A DNA stretch of 27,648 nucleotides from Phycisphaeraceae bacterium (GCA_009827215.1 WUAJ01000006.1:1-27648); one strand, 5' to 3'; numbered from the stretch's first letter, positions 14,913 through 22,612 are shown. A program made the numbers and translations. Notes: generated from the sequence alone by a model not told the origin.

Positions 14913-14950
14913 AAGGGATCGGCTTAAACGCTGGTCCCTTATTTTTTTTT
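14913..14950 (+). terminator. Intrinsic terminator after tRNA-Ile
   Basis: AAGGGATC (14913-14920) pairs with GGTCCCTT (14933-14940), with one T-G wobble and a 12-nt loop. Nine Ts follow (14942-14950). Confidence 0.85.
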
Positions 14951-15061
14951 GGGACTTATTCTATTGGTTGTTGCTGCACGCTGCCGCATGATACGAACCA
15001 AACAACTTTGTCTCGATGTCATGTTGGCACCTTATTCGGTTTGTACATATTTGATTCGCGA

Positions 15062-15274
15062 ATGAACATTGTTGATACGCGTTTTGAGATCACTATCGAA
15101 CCATTCCCAGACCACTGGTCTATCGCGAAGATTGATGCATTCGCAAAGCACCATGAGCAATGCGATGTCGATTGCAGCGAATTTCTACGGAGCTATGGCT
15201 TCTCAGTGCGCCTGCGAGTACAGCCGCACAATGTGTGCTTTATCCAGTCGATAGATCAGATCCGAATTCAATGA
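15062..15274 (+). CDS. Possible small ORF upstream of katG (doubtful)
   Basis: This frame encodes 70 residues from ATG 15062, or 88 from a TTG at 15008. Neither has a ribosome binding site. The composition is protein-like (PFPDHWSIAKIDAF, with cysteines in CDVDC), but third-position GC is lower than in neighbouring genes and I recognise no family. It fills part of the 420-bp gap between the tRNA terminator and katG. The gap also holds a 13-bp palindrome, AGACCA-C-TGGTCT (15109-15121). I saw no recognisable Fur, PerR or OxyR site there. Confidence 0.2.
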   Translation: MNIVDTRFEITIEPFPDHWSIAKIDAFAKHHEQCDVDCSEFLRSYGFSVRLRVQPHNVCFIQSIDQIRIQ

Positions 15275-15370
15275 GTCCGTCAAAAAAATCTCCAGCTGGC
15301 ACCTACGCTCTCTATACGAACGAACCCATAGCGATGAATCGATCGGATTTGTCTTTGGAAAGGATGAACT

Positions 15371-17668
15371 ATGAATCACAACACAAATGGCAGCTCACAA
15401 CAGGCTTCAAAGTGCCCCTTCCGCGGATCACGCGTTGGTGGCGCTATGGGTACGGCACCACAGATTGACGATTGGTGGCCAAACCGCTTGCAGGTTGAGC
15501 TCCTGCACCAAAACCCTGCGGAAGCGAATCCACTCGGAGACCACGACTACGCGTCGGCTTTCCAGAGCCTTGACTTCGAGCAGGTCAAAGCGGACATCAA
15601 AGAGATGCTCACGGACTCCAAAGAATGGTGGCCCGCGGATTACAACAACTACGGTCCTCAGATGGTCCGCATGGCATGGCACGCCGCTGGGACTTACCGA
15701 ATCGCGGACGGACGCGGCGGGGCTGGCACAGGGATGCAACGCTTCGCGCCGACCAGCTCTTGGGACGACAACGGCAACATCGATAAATCACGACGACTCA
15801 TGTGGCCGATCAAACAAAAATATGGCGCGGCACTGTCATGGGGCGATCTCATGATCCTGACTGGAAACTGTGCGCTTGAGATTATGGGATTCAAGACCTT
15901 TGGGTTCGGCGGAGGTCGTATCGATACTTGGGAACCAGATCGGGGCATCTACTTTGGTGCTGAGTTCTGGAACGGAAAGCTTGTGGACGAGTACTTCCCG
16001 AACCCTGAAAATGGATCCGCTGAAATGGTCACACGCACCAAGCGGTGGGTCGGCGAGCCGGGTGACAAGGACTACGACCTCGAAAACCCGCTTGGCGCAA
16101 GCTTCCAGGGACTGATCTATGTCCACCCTGAGGGTCCTCGCCGCGATGGTGATCCAGTGTCGTCTGCGTATGACATCCGCGAAACCTTTGCACGCATGGC
16201 GATGAATGATGAAGAGACCGTCGCGTTGATCGCTGGCGGACACGCATTTGGGAAGAGCCACGGCATGGTCAGCGCCGACAAGATCGGCCCTGCTCCAGAG
16301 GGCGCTCCAATCCATGCAATGGGACTGGGATGGCAGAACAAAGAAGGAACCGGTTTCGCTGAGTACGCGATGACCAGCGGCATCGAGGGCGCGTGGACAC
16401 CTGAGCCTACAAAGTGGGATAACGCGTATCTTGAAAACCTCTTCAAGTATGAATGGGAACTCACCAAGAGCCCTGCGGGTGGTATCCAGTACAAACCAAA
16501 GACCGATGATGCACCGAAGACTCCTGACGCTCATATCGAAGGACAGATGAACGAGCTGATGATGCTCGCTACAGACATCGCTCTCAAAGTGGATCCGGAG
16601 TACCGCAAGATCTGTGAGCGATTCCTCGAAGACTTTGACTACTTCTCTGATTGCTTCGCGAAAGCATGGTACAAACTGACCCACCGCGATATGGGTCCCA
16701 AGTCACGCTACCTTGGTCCTGAAGTACCAAGCGAGGACCTCATTTGGCAAGACCCACTCCCTGCTGTTGACCACGATCTTGTGAACGACACTGACATTGC
16801 GAACCTCAAGCAGGCGATTCTGGGTAAGGGACAGTCAGTGCCAGCGCTGATCTCCGCGGCGTGGTCGTCCGCTTCCAACTACCGTGACTCGGACAAGCGT
16901 GGCGGCGCCAACGGTGCTCGCATCGCGCTCGATCCACAACTCAACTGGGCCATGAATCGTCCGGAAGAGCTTGCGAGCGTGCTCGATACGCTTCGCGAGG
17001 TGCAGAGCGAGTTTAACGCATCACAGAGTGGGAACAAGAGGGTCTCGCTTGCAGACCTCATCGTGCTCGCAGGATGTGCGGCACTCGAGAAAGCCGCGAA
17101 AGATGCAGGTGTTGAGGTCCAAGTGCCGTTCACTCCTGGACGCACTGACGCGACCCCTGACCAGACCGATGCGGAGAGCTTTAACTGGCTTCAGCCGGTC
17201 TCTGATGGATTCCGCAACTACCACAATCGCGAGGTAGGGTTCTCGGTTATGCCGGAGCGGATATTCCTTGATCGCGCCAACCTGCTCACGCTGACCATTC
17301 CAGAATGGACCGTTCTCGTCGGTGGACTCCGCGTGCTCGATCAGAACTTTGATCACTCCAAGCACGGCGTATTCACAGAGCGTCCAGGCCAACTCACTAA
17401 TGACTTTTTCCGTGTGCTCACGAGCATGGATTACGAATGGGTTCCTGCGGACAAATCCGAGATGGGATACTTCATCAAGGATCGTGCATCGGGAGAGACC
17501 AAGTACACCGCGACACGCTGTGACCTGATCTTCGGATCCAACTCTCAGCTCCGAGCTGTTGCTGAGGTGTACGCTTCCGATGACGGACATGAGCGGATGG
17601 TGAAGGACTTCGTCGCCGCTTGGAATAAAGTCATGATGCTCGATCGCTTCGATCTTGCGAACTCTTGA
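15371..17668 (+). CDS. katG: Catalase-peroxidase
   Basis: The protein has 765 residues, somewhat longer than most KatG. The ATG at 15371 has AAAGGATG upstream (15359-15366). The enzyme breaks down hydrogen peroxide by catalase and peroxidase reactions using haem b. Distal residues Arg100, Trp103 and His104 lie in RMAWHAAGTYR. Tyr250 in GLIYVHPEGP and Met276 in FARMAMND complete the Trp-Tyr-Met crosslink. The proximal haem ligand is His291 in GGHAFGKSH, and Trp321 lies in GLGWQN. The distance from Trp103 to Tyr250 is about 25 residues longer than in the M. tuberculosis enzyme, because the loop around residues 200-230 is expanded. The C-terminal half is the usual non-haem duplicate domain. No signal peptide is present. 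Confidence 0.97.
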   Translation: MNHNTNGSSQQASKCPFRGSRVGGAMGTAPQIDDWWPNRLQVELLHQNPAEANPLGDHDYASAFQSLDFEQVKADIKEMLTDSKEWWPADYNNYGPQMVRMAWHAAGTYRIADGRGGAGTGMQRFAPTSSWDDNGNIDKSRRLMWPIKQKYGAALSWGDLMILTGNCALEIMGFKTFGFGGGRIDTWEPDRGIYFGAEFWNGKLVDEYFPNPENGSAEMVTRTKRWVGEPGDKDYDLENPLGASFQGLIYVHPEGPRRDGDPVSSAYDIRETFARMAMNDEETVALIAGGHAFGKSHGMVSADKIGPAPEGAPIHAMGLGWQNKEGTGFAEYAMTSGIEGAWTPEPTKWDNAYLENLFKYEWELTKSPAGGIQYKPKTDDAPKTPDAHIEGQMNELMMLATDIALKVDPEYRKICERFLEDFDYFSDCFAKAWYKLTHRDMGPKSRYLGPEVPSEDLIWQDPLPAVDHDLVNDTDIANLKQAILGKGQSVPALISAAWSSASNYRDSDKRGGANGARIALDPQLNWAMNRPEELASVLDTLREVQSEFNASQSGNKRVSLADLIVLAGCAALEKAAKDAGVEVQVPFTPGRTDATPDQTDAESFNWLQPVSDGFRNYHNREVGFSVMPERIFLDRANLLTLTIPEWTVLVGGLRVLDQNFDHSKHGVFTERPGQLTNDFFRVLTSMDYEWVPADKSEMGYFIKDRASGETKYTATRCDLIFGSNSQLRAVAEVYASDDGHERMVKDFVAAWNKVMMLDRFDLANS

Positions 17669-17702
17669 TCCTTCTCACTCATGGAATCTGTAGAAACCAG
17701 CT

Positions 17703-17764
17703 TCCATATTTCCTAGATCAATATGGACAAACAAAAGGGACCAGCATGTGTGCTGGTCTCTTTT
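17703..17764. terminator. Tandem hairpins between katG and the anti-sigma gene; second is a bidirectional terminator
   Basis: First hairpin: TCCATATT (17703-17710) and AATATGGA (17720-17727), 9-nt loop. Second: AAAAGGGACCAGCA (17733-17746) pairs with TGCTGGTCTCTTTT (17751-17764), one G-T wobble and a 4-nt loop. The A-run and T-run at its two ends suit termination of both katG and the convergent anti-sigma gene. Confidence 0.85.
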
Positions 17765-17788
17765 CATATGGTCACTGAGTTGAGAGTG

Positions 17789-18631
17789 TTACGGAGCGAG
17801 TGCAAGCAACGGGACTCGGGTTCGATCTGAGACCACTACGCCTCCAGGAGGTTCAACGGTGATCGCGAATGCTGCGGCTTGCTTGACAGCAAGCTTGGAG
17901 TCGATCTCGATGATAACCTCGCCCGCACTGTTGATGTCGAATACGCCGCCATCGATCGGACGCTGCGTGAGTAGTCCTTCACCAAACTGGGGTAGATCTC
18001 CAGTTGGTCGTGTCGCGTCGAAGATCCAGAGTTGGTACTGCTCAAGGGAAGGATCGTTGACAGCGAGTCCGGAGATCCGCATGTATCCCTTGTTGAGGGT
18101 ATCGCTCCAGACGACATCACCAATCACTTCGCCGACTACGGCTTGATCATCAGTTGAGATCCAGTCCCATTGTGTGAGTTCGCCAACTGGTGTTTGATCG
18201 ATCAGCGCGAGACGATCCGCGACAAGATCTACAGGTTGCGGTTGAATCACAGGCGCTGAGCGTGGGAGCAGGATCGCCGCAGATGCGATGAGCAACGAAG
18301 CCGCTGCAACCATCCATGGGACCCACTGGACGCGCTGTGGTGTTGATTGGTGAGTATGCTGATCGATCCGGTACGGTGATTCGGACTGATATACCTGCTG
18401 TGCAGGGTATTGATCCACATCATTCTTGATCCGATCAGCGAGGCCCTCTGGCATATCCAGCGGTGCAGACTCTGCGGCGGCTTGATCGAGCACGGCCGCG
18501 GCGAGTTCCATTTCTTGGTAGAGCTGGGCGTCGATGGAGTCATCGGAGTAGTTTTCTGTCTCTCCAAGGACACGATCGAGGATCAGATCCATTGCGCGAT
18601 CATCGAACTGAGGGTTGTGTGCATCGGTCAT
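17789..18631 (-). CDS. Anti-sigma factor, RskA (anti-sigma-K) family
   Basis: The protein has 280 residues. It has a cytoplasmic N-terminal part (1-100) with a helical anti-sigma-like start (ILDRVLGETENY), one transmembrane helix (about 105-123, WMVAAASLLIASAAILL), and an extracytoplasmic RskA domain. That domain is recognised by WSDTLNKGYMRISGL (175-189), NDPSLEQYQLWIFD (192-205), and the terminal ITVEPPGG...P block. RskA-type proteins hold an ECF sigma factor at the membrane until regulated proteolysis releases it. The ATG overlaps the sigma gene stop by 4 nt (18628-18631), the usual coupling for such pairs. The partner sigma factor is therefore almost certainly the gene immediately upstream. 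Confidence 0.92.
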   Translation of the reverse strand: MTDAHNPQFDDRAMDLILDRVLGETENYSDDSIDAQLYQEMELAAAVLDQAAAESAPLDMPEGLADRIKNDVDQYPAQQVYQSESPYRIDQHTHQSTPQRVQWVPWMVAAASLLIASAAILLPRSAPVIQPQPVDLVADRLALIDQTPVGELTQWDWISTDDQAVVGEVIGDVVWSDTLNKGYMRISGLAVNDPSLEQYQLWIFDATRPTGDLPQFGEGLLTQRPIDGGVFDINSAGEVIIEIDSKLAVKQAAAFAITVEPPGGVVVSDRTRVPLLALAP

Positions 18632-19209
18632 GGTGACACCCCCCCTGTTGAAGCGTGCGAAGCTCGAGAACGGAGCATGGAACGGACTTCTTCAAGTCCA
18701 CGGCGGATGTGAGCTTTCACGGTCCCGAGTGGCATGCTCGTGGACTCCACGATCTGTGAGTGCGAAAGCCCGTGAATAACGGATAGCTCAAGTACTTGTC
18801 GGCGCTGCGGACTCATGGATCGCATGATGTCCATCGCAGATGCGATTTCCTCAGAGCTCGTTTCGTTTGATTGCGGTGTATCAGCGGCACTGTACTCCAC
18901 GGCACCATCAAACTGGACTTCTGGATCCCGACGCGTCACCTTGCGGATGTAATCAATGACGCGACGGCGCGTGATCACTGAAACGAAGGTCGCTTCGGAT
19001 CCCATCTCGGGTTTGTAACGCTTGGCGCATTTCCAGATTTCAGCGAAAATATCTTGCACGAGATCCTCGGCATCAGCTTTGTTCGATACTTTCCTGCGAA
19101 CCAGAGACCAGACGAGACCGGTGTATTGATCGATCAATCGGCGCATGCACTCTTGATCGCCTTGTGCGATCCGCTCGAGCAGTGCTGGTTGGTCAGTCAG
19201 TGCGGTCAT
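18628..19209 (-). CDS. ECF-type RNA polymerase sigma factor
   Basis: The protein has 193 residues from the ATG at 19207-19209. A longer frame to 19296 is Ser/Arg-rich and probably untranslated. Region 2 is ALLERIAQGDQECMRRLIDQYTGLVW...DAEDLVQDIFAEIWKCAKRY...ATFVSVITRRRVIDYIRK (9-90). Region 4 is MSPQRRQVLELSVIHGLSHSQIVESTSMPLGTVKAHIRRGLEEVR (132-176), with the helix-turn-helix that reads the -35. The layout is that of ECF sigma factors paired with RskA. Cysteines occur at 21 and 61 only. No ribosome binding site precedes the ATG. TATCAT lies 8 nt upstream (19218-19223), and a better -10, TATAAT, lies at 19288-19293. Confidence 0.93.
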   Translation of the reverse strand: MTALTDQPALLERIAQGDQECMRRLIDQYTGLVWSLVRRKVSNKADAEDLVQDIFAEIWKCAKRYKPEMGSEATFVSVITRRRVIDYIRKVTRRDPEVQFDGAVEYSAADTPQSNETSSEEIASAMDIMRSMSPQRRQVLELSVIHGLSHSQIVESTSMPLGTVKAHIRRGLEEVRSMLRSRASHASTGGVSP

Positions 19210-19471
19210 ATGTGGTGATGATATCCTACTGGAAACTGATGACGATCGGGTGCCGGAGCAGCGATCGTGTAATGATTTCGTAATTAAATTATACATGGAC
19301 GCACAGATGATTGATTTTTTGGTTACTTTTCAGGCCGCAAAAATCATCATGATTTCCGCATCCATCCTCAAGACCTCCTCGAAACCACTACCCGAACTGG
19401 TTCAACCGCACAGCCGTCCGTAAGTCGGCTTCAGAAACCTCATCAATAACAACAGTTAAAGGAAACACACC
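19210..19471. promoter_or_regulatory. Divergent regulatory region between the ECF sigma gene and the FAS1 gene
   Basis: This 262-bp AT-rich region holds, for the minus direction, TATAAT (19288-19293) and TATCAT (19218-19223). It also has a 15-bp dyad AAATCA-TCA-TGATTT (19341-19355), a candidate operator. For the plus direction there is only the ribosome binding site AAAGGA shortly before the FAS1 start. I could not identify a convincing ECF-type -35/-10 pair by eye. Confidence 0.45.
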
Positions 19472-20413
19472 ATGAAAACCATCATGACCGCTATCGCTGT
19501 CGCTTCACTCACTGCTACCCCACTCGCACTCGGTGGGCCCAACTGCTCGTCCAACAAGTACGATCATGCGAACACCACGCAGGTCAATGAGCATCAGGCG
19601 GACATCATTGACACCGCTCTCGCAGCCGGCTCGTTTAATACCCTCGCAGCGGCACTCACTGAAGCAGACCTCGTCGGCGCACTGAAGGGCAAGGGGCCGT
19701 TCACTGTCTTCGCACCAACCGACGAAGCGTTCGCAAAGCTCCCAGCTGGTACTGTCGAAAGCTTGCTCAAGCCTGAGAATCGTGAACAGTTGATCAACAT
19801 TCTGACTTTCCATGTCGTTCCAGGAGAATATGACGCGGAGCATGTGCTCGGCGCCCCAGGCTTGAACATGCTCAACGGACAGCGTGCGGACATCAACGCA
19901 CACGAAGGCACTATTGATGGTGCGAGCATCATCAAGACAGACATCGAGTGCAGCAACGGGATCATCCATGTGATCGACGAGGTCATCCTCCCGAAGACCG
20001 ATTCAATCCTTGAGACCGCATCATCTGCTGGTTCATTCAACACACTCGCGGCAGCAATTGAAGCAGCGGGTCTGGTTGATGCACTGAGCGGCGAAGGTCC
20101 ATTCACTGTATTCGCTCCAACCGATGCCGCATTCGCGAAGCTCCCAGCTGGGACTGTTGAGAACCTACTGAAGCCTGAGAATCTTGACACACTGCGCTCG
20201 ATCCTTCTGTACCATGTCGTCGAGGGACGCGTCTACAGCGATGAAGCGATTGAGGCGAAGAAAGCAAAGACCCTCCAAGGCGACAAGGTCAAAATCCGTG
20301 AGTACAAGGGTAAGGTTCAAGTTGGCAACGCGACTGTTGAGGCCGCGGACATCGATGCGTCCAACGGCGTGATCCATGTGATCGACACAGTGATCCTCCC
20401 ATCAGACAGCTAA
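19472..20413 (+). CDS. Secreted protein with two fasciclin (FAS1) domains
   Basis: The protein has 313 residues and an ATG with AAAGGA upstream. The signal peptide (about 1-21, ending ATPLALGG) predicts export. Two FAS1 domains follow, about 44-173 and 178-310. Each has SFNTLAAA, the H1 box GPFTVFAPTD-x-AFAKLPAGTVE, a YHVV or FHVV box, and the H2 ending NGxIHVID-x-VILP. FAS1 domains mediate adhesion and sometimes bind small ligands. MPT70 and MPT83 of mycobacteria are bacterial examples controlled by SigK-RskA. Here the gene lies divergently beside an ECF sigma/RskA-like pair, so control by that sigma factor is likely but unproven. Two cysteines (25 and 160) could form a disulfide. Confidence 0.93.
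   Translation: MKTIMTAIAVASLTATPLALGGPNCSSNKYDHANTTQVNEHQADIIDTALAAGSFNTLAAALTEADLVGALKGKGPFTVFAPTDEAFAKLPAGTVESLLKPENREQLINILTFHVVPGEYDAEHVLGAPGLNMLNGQRADINAHEGTIDGASIIKTDIECSNGIIHVIDEVILPKTDSILETASSAGSFNTLAAAIEAAGLVDALSGEGPFTVFAPTDAAFAKLPAGTVENLLKPENLDTLRSILLYHVVEGRVYSDEAIEAKKAKTLQGDKVKIREYKGKVQVGNATVEAADIDASNGVIHVIDTVILPSDS
19694..20184 (+). repeat. Internal duplication within the FAS1 gene
   Basis: The two FAS1 domains are still similar at DNA level at a 402-nt offset. The segments around 19694-19780 and 20096-20184 both read GPFTVFAPTD, then AFAKLPAGTVE, then LLKPEN, with closely matching bases. This points to a fairly recent domain duplication or gene conversion between the copies. Confidence 0.7.
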
Positions 20414-20433
20414 TCGAACCCCTTCTCATCCCG

Positions 20434-20489
20434 CCGCGGATTCGCGGTGTGACTACGAGCACGAAGGACCCGGCGAACGCTGGGTCCTT
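20434..20489. terminator. Tandem hairpins after the FAS1 gene
   Basis: CCGCG (20434-20438) pairs with CGCGG (20443-20447). Then AAGGACCC (20464-20471) pairs perfectly with GGGTCCTT (20482-20489) across a 10-nt loop. Only a short T stretch follows. It separates the convergent FAS1 and threonine aldolase genes. Confidence 0.7.
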
Positions 20490-20492
20490 TGT

Positions 20493-21554
20493 CTATTCAC
20501 AGAGTGTGTTGATGCGTGGAGCGACCTCATCGAGTACTACACAATCCAGATCGAGGTGCGTCACAAAACGCAGCGTCCAGGCACTCTCTGCGTAGCAGAG
20601 TATGCCGATGTCTTTGAGTTGAGTCTCTAGCGCAAACGCATCACCAAACGATTCCATCGCAGATTGTGAGAGTTTCGCATATACAAGGTTTGTCTCAACC
20701 GATTCTGGATCAAAGTCAAAGATCTTCAGATCAGCAAGCTGATGCGCGAGTCGCTTCGCACGATCGTGATCTTCCTGGAGTCGCTCGAAATGATTCTCGA
20801 TCGCGTACAACCCCGCGGCGGCGAGCACGCCGGCTTGTCGCATCCCACCTCCAAGCATCTTGCGTTTGTGTCTGGCATGTTCGATGGTTTCGCGATCACC
20901 TACAAGCACGGATCCCACTGGGCATCCGAGTCCTTTGCTCAGACACGCGGAGAGGGTATCACTTGTGGACGCGAGGTCTTTCAGACTGATGCCGCATGCG
21001 ATAGAAGCGTTCCAAATGCGAGCTCCATCACAATGCACCCGCAGGTCGTGATCGTCAGCAACTTCACGAACAGCTTGGAGTTGGTCCATTGTCCAAGTCA
21101 CCCCCCCACCCCTGTTGTGTGTGTTTTCGATCGTGCACAAGCTCGGATTCGGGAAGTGGATATCGCTCGGCCGGATCGCACTGCGTAGTGCTGCAGCGGT
21201 GAATATACCTCTCTTGACATCAGGCTGATCATCGACAAACCGAACGCTGCATCCAGCGAGAGCGGCATAACCTCCGGCTTCGTAGTAATACACATGACTC
21301 TCGCGGTGCGTGAGGATCTCATCGCCGGGTTTGGTTTGCGCGAGGATTGCGAGTAGATTGGCCATCGTTCCCGAGGGCGTGAAAAGTCCCGCTTGCTTGC
21401 CAAACAGATCCGCGGCTTTTTCTTCGAGCGCGATGACAGTTGGATCCGTCCGCATGACATCATCGCCGACTTCAGCGGATGCCATCGCTTCGCGCATTGC
21501 GAGGGTTGGTTGGGTGACCGTATCAGAACGGAGATCAATCGTCTTTATCGCCAT
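20493..21554 (-). CDS. ltaE: Low-specificity L-threonine aldolase
   Basis: The protein has 353 residues. The PLP-dependent fold type I enzyme cleaves L-threonine or L-allo-threonine to glycine and acetaldehyde. Family motifs are IDLRSDTVTQPT (6-17), EVGDDV (28-33), TPSGTMANL (59-67), His87 in RESHVYY, ENTHNRGGG (143-151), HCDGARIWN (174-182) and the PLP lysine Lys207 in LSKGLGCPVGS. The gene is cytoplasmic glycine/threonine metabolism and unrelated in function to its upstream neighbour. Its start lies inside the end of the DUF502 gene (20-nt overlap), so the two are co-transcribed, and no clear ribosome binding site is present. Confidence 0.94.
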   Translation of the reverse strand: MAIKTIDLRSDTVTQPTLAMREAMASAEVGDDVMRTDPTVIALEEKAADLFGKQAGLFTPSGTMANLLAILAQTKPGDEILTHRESHVYYYEAGGYAALAGCSVRFVDDQPDVKRGIFTAAALRSAIRPSDIHFPNPSLCTIENTHNRGGGVTWTMDQLQAVREVADDHDLRVHCDGARIWNASIACGISLKDLASTSDTLSACLSKGLGCPVGSVLVGDRETIEHARHKRKMLGGGMRQAGVLAAAGLYAIENHFERLQEDHDRAKRLAHQLADLKIFDFDPESVETNLVYAKLSQSAMESFGDAFALETQLKDIGILCYAESAWTLRFVTHLDLDCVVLDEVAPRINTLCE

Positions 21555-22440
21555 TGGTATCAGTCTTGTTCTGTGTATCAGTAGCCATCGGATCGGTCGG
21601 GATGCCCTTAATGACGATCGGCGTCAGGGGCACATCACCCGGATCGATCTCATCGCTGTTCTGGCCCGGAGCGAGCACGCCTGCAGTGATGACGAATCGG
21701 AGCGCTTCCTCAACACTCATGTTCATCTCGATTGCATGCTCCTGGCGTACATTGATTGTGAATCCAGTAAACGGCGTGGGAGAAGTCGGGATAAAGACCG
21801 AGACCACCTGACCTCCTGCGGAGTCATCAATCTGACGGATGGAGTTTCCGGTCAAGAATCCGACTGTCCAGATGCCCTCTCTTGGGTACTCAACAAGGAC
21901 GACTTTAGAGAAAGCCATCTTCTTTTCGCCGAGGATCATGTCGACGACTTGCTTGACATGCGGATAGATCTGCTTGAATCCCGGGATCTGTGTGATCAGT
22001 CTTTCGAGTCGGTTGTAGATCGTCTTTCCGACAATATTTCCGAGCAGTACACCTGAGAGATAGATGAGCATGATCGCGATCAGGAAACCTGTGAGGTTGA
22101 GATACCAGTGGCTCTCCCAGAAATCAGCGAGGTATTCTGTGCGGAGTTGTCGGCGAAGCGCCGCATTTGTGGTCGAATCGGGGATGTCTCTGTTTGCTCT
22201 CGCTTGGACCAGCTCCTCTGGAGTAACGCGGAACCACTCAGGTAGTGCTTCCTCGTCAAATACCTGAGGAACCCCCCAGATCACGACGACACGCGTGGCG
22301 CTGTTGATGGGCCGAGCGACATTGTTGAAGATGAATCCGAACGCTTGCCAGAGCAACCAGAGGGTGACCGCGGTTGGGAGGAGAATCGCCAAACCTTTGC
22401 CGAAGAAGCGTTTGAAATCTGAACCGAAAGATTCCGCCAT
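21535..22440 (-). CDS. DUF502 family membrane protein
   Basis: The protein has 301 residues from the ATG at 22438-22440, with GGAG about 11 nt upstream. An in-frame ATG at 22491 overlaps a TACAAT promoter element and is therefore unlikely. Two transmembrane helices lie near 15-38 and 112-136. Family-specific segments are GLAILLPTAVTLWLL (16-30), a cytoplasmic or periplasmic block QIPGFKQIYPHVKQVVD (151-167), and FSKVVLVEYPREGIWTVGFLTG (177-198), followed by VFIPTSPTPFTG. DUF502 proteins are widespread in bacteria and plants, with no firmly established biochemical role. The C-terminal tail is polar and acidic (ending NGDKDD). Confidence 0.92.
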   Translation of the reverse strand: MAESFGSDFKRFFGKGLAILLPTAVTLWLLWQAFGFIFNNVARPINSATRVVVIWGVPQVFDEEALPEWFRVTPEELVQARANRDIPDSTTNAALRRQLRTEYLADFWESHWYLNLTGFLIAIMLIYLSGVLLGNIVGKTIYNRLERLITQIPGFKQIYPHVKQVVDMILGEKKMAFSKVVLVEYPREGIWTVGFLTGNSIRQIDDSAGGQVVSVFIPTSPTPFTGFTINVRQEHAIEMNMSVEEALRFVITAGVLAPGQNSDEIDPGDVPLTPIVIKGIPTDPMATDTQNKTDTNGDKDD

Positions 22441-22489
22441 GAATGAAGGCTCCACATAGACCCTGGACCGAGCGTCGTGCTCAGCGATC

Positions 22490-22495
22490 ATTGTA
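22490..22495 (-). promoter_or_regulatory. -10 element of the DUF502/threonine aldolase operon
   Basis: TACAAT on the minus strand matches the -10 consensus at five of six bases. It would start the mRNA near 22483, upstream of the preferred ATG (22440) and downstream of the alternative ATG (22491). The -35 is weak. Confidence 0.4.
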
Positions 22496-22571
22496 CCGGA
22501 TCCTGTCGCTCAGATTTCATCTCCGAATATGAATCCGGATGCTCCCCACCCAAAGTTGAATGTGGGAATAT

Positions 22572-22593
22572 CATCAGCACTCATCGGCTGATG
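22572..22593 (+). repeat. Perfect 7-bp inverted repeat upstream of galE
   Basis: CATCAGC (22572-22578) and GCTGATG (22587-22593) are separated by 8 nt and end 9 nt before the galE ribosome binding site GGAGG (22603-22607). There is no T-run. It could be an operator or a leader hairpin. The 11-mer GGGAATATCAT (22564-22574) at its left edge also occurs upstream of clpP1. Confidence 0.45.
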
Positions 22594-22612
22594 CACTGCT
22601 CTGGAGGCAATT

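Noticed and set aside
15240..15290. OxyR or PerR/Fur box before katG
   Set aside because: An ATAG and scattered AT-rich stretches occur, but the spaced ATAG/CTAT tetrad or a TTATAAT-type inverted repeat is missing.
15836..16684. 282-codon minus-strand frame antisense to katG
   Set aside because: katG is intact with all catalytic residues. The antisense frame has no motif or ribosome binding site.
19362..19398. SigK-like promoter (CCATCC with CGAA-type -10) before the FAS1 gene
   Set aside because: CCATCC is present at 19362-19367, but the following CGAAAC and CGAACT are 12 and 25 nt away. The 16-17 nt spacing known for mycobacterial SigK is not met.
21310..22056. 248-codon plus-strand frame over the threonine aldolase/DUF502 junction
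   Set aside because: Both minus-strand genes are complete and recognised, and the plus frame has shadow-like composition.
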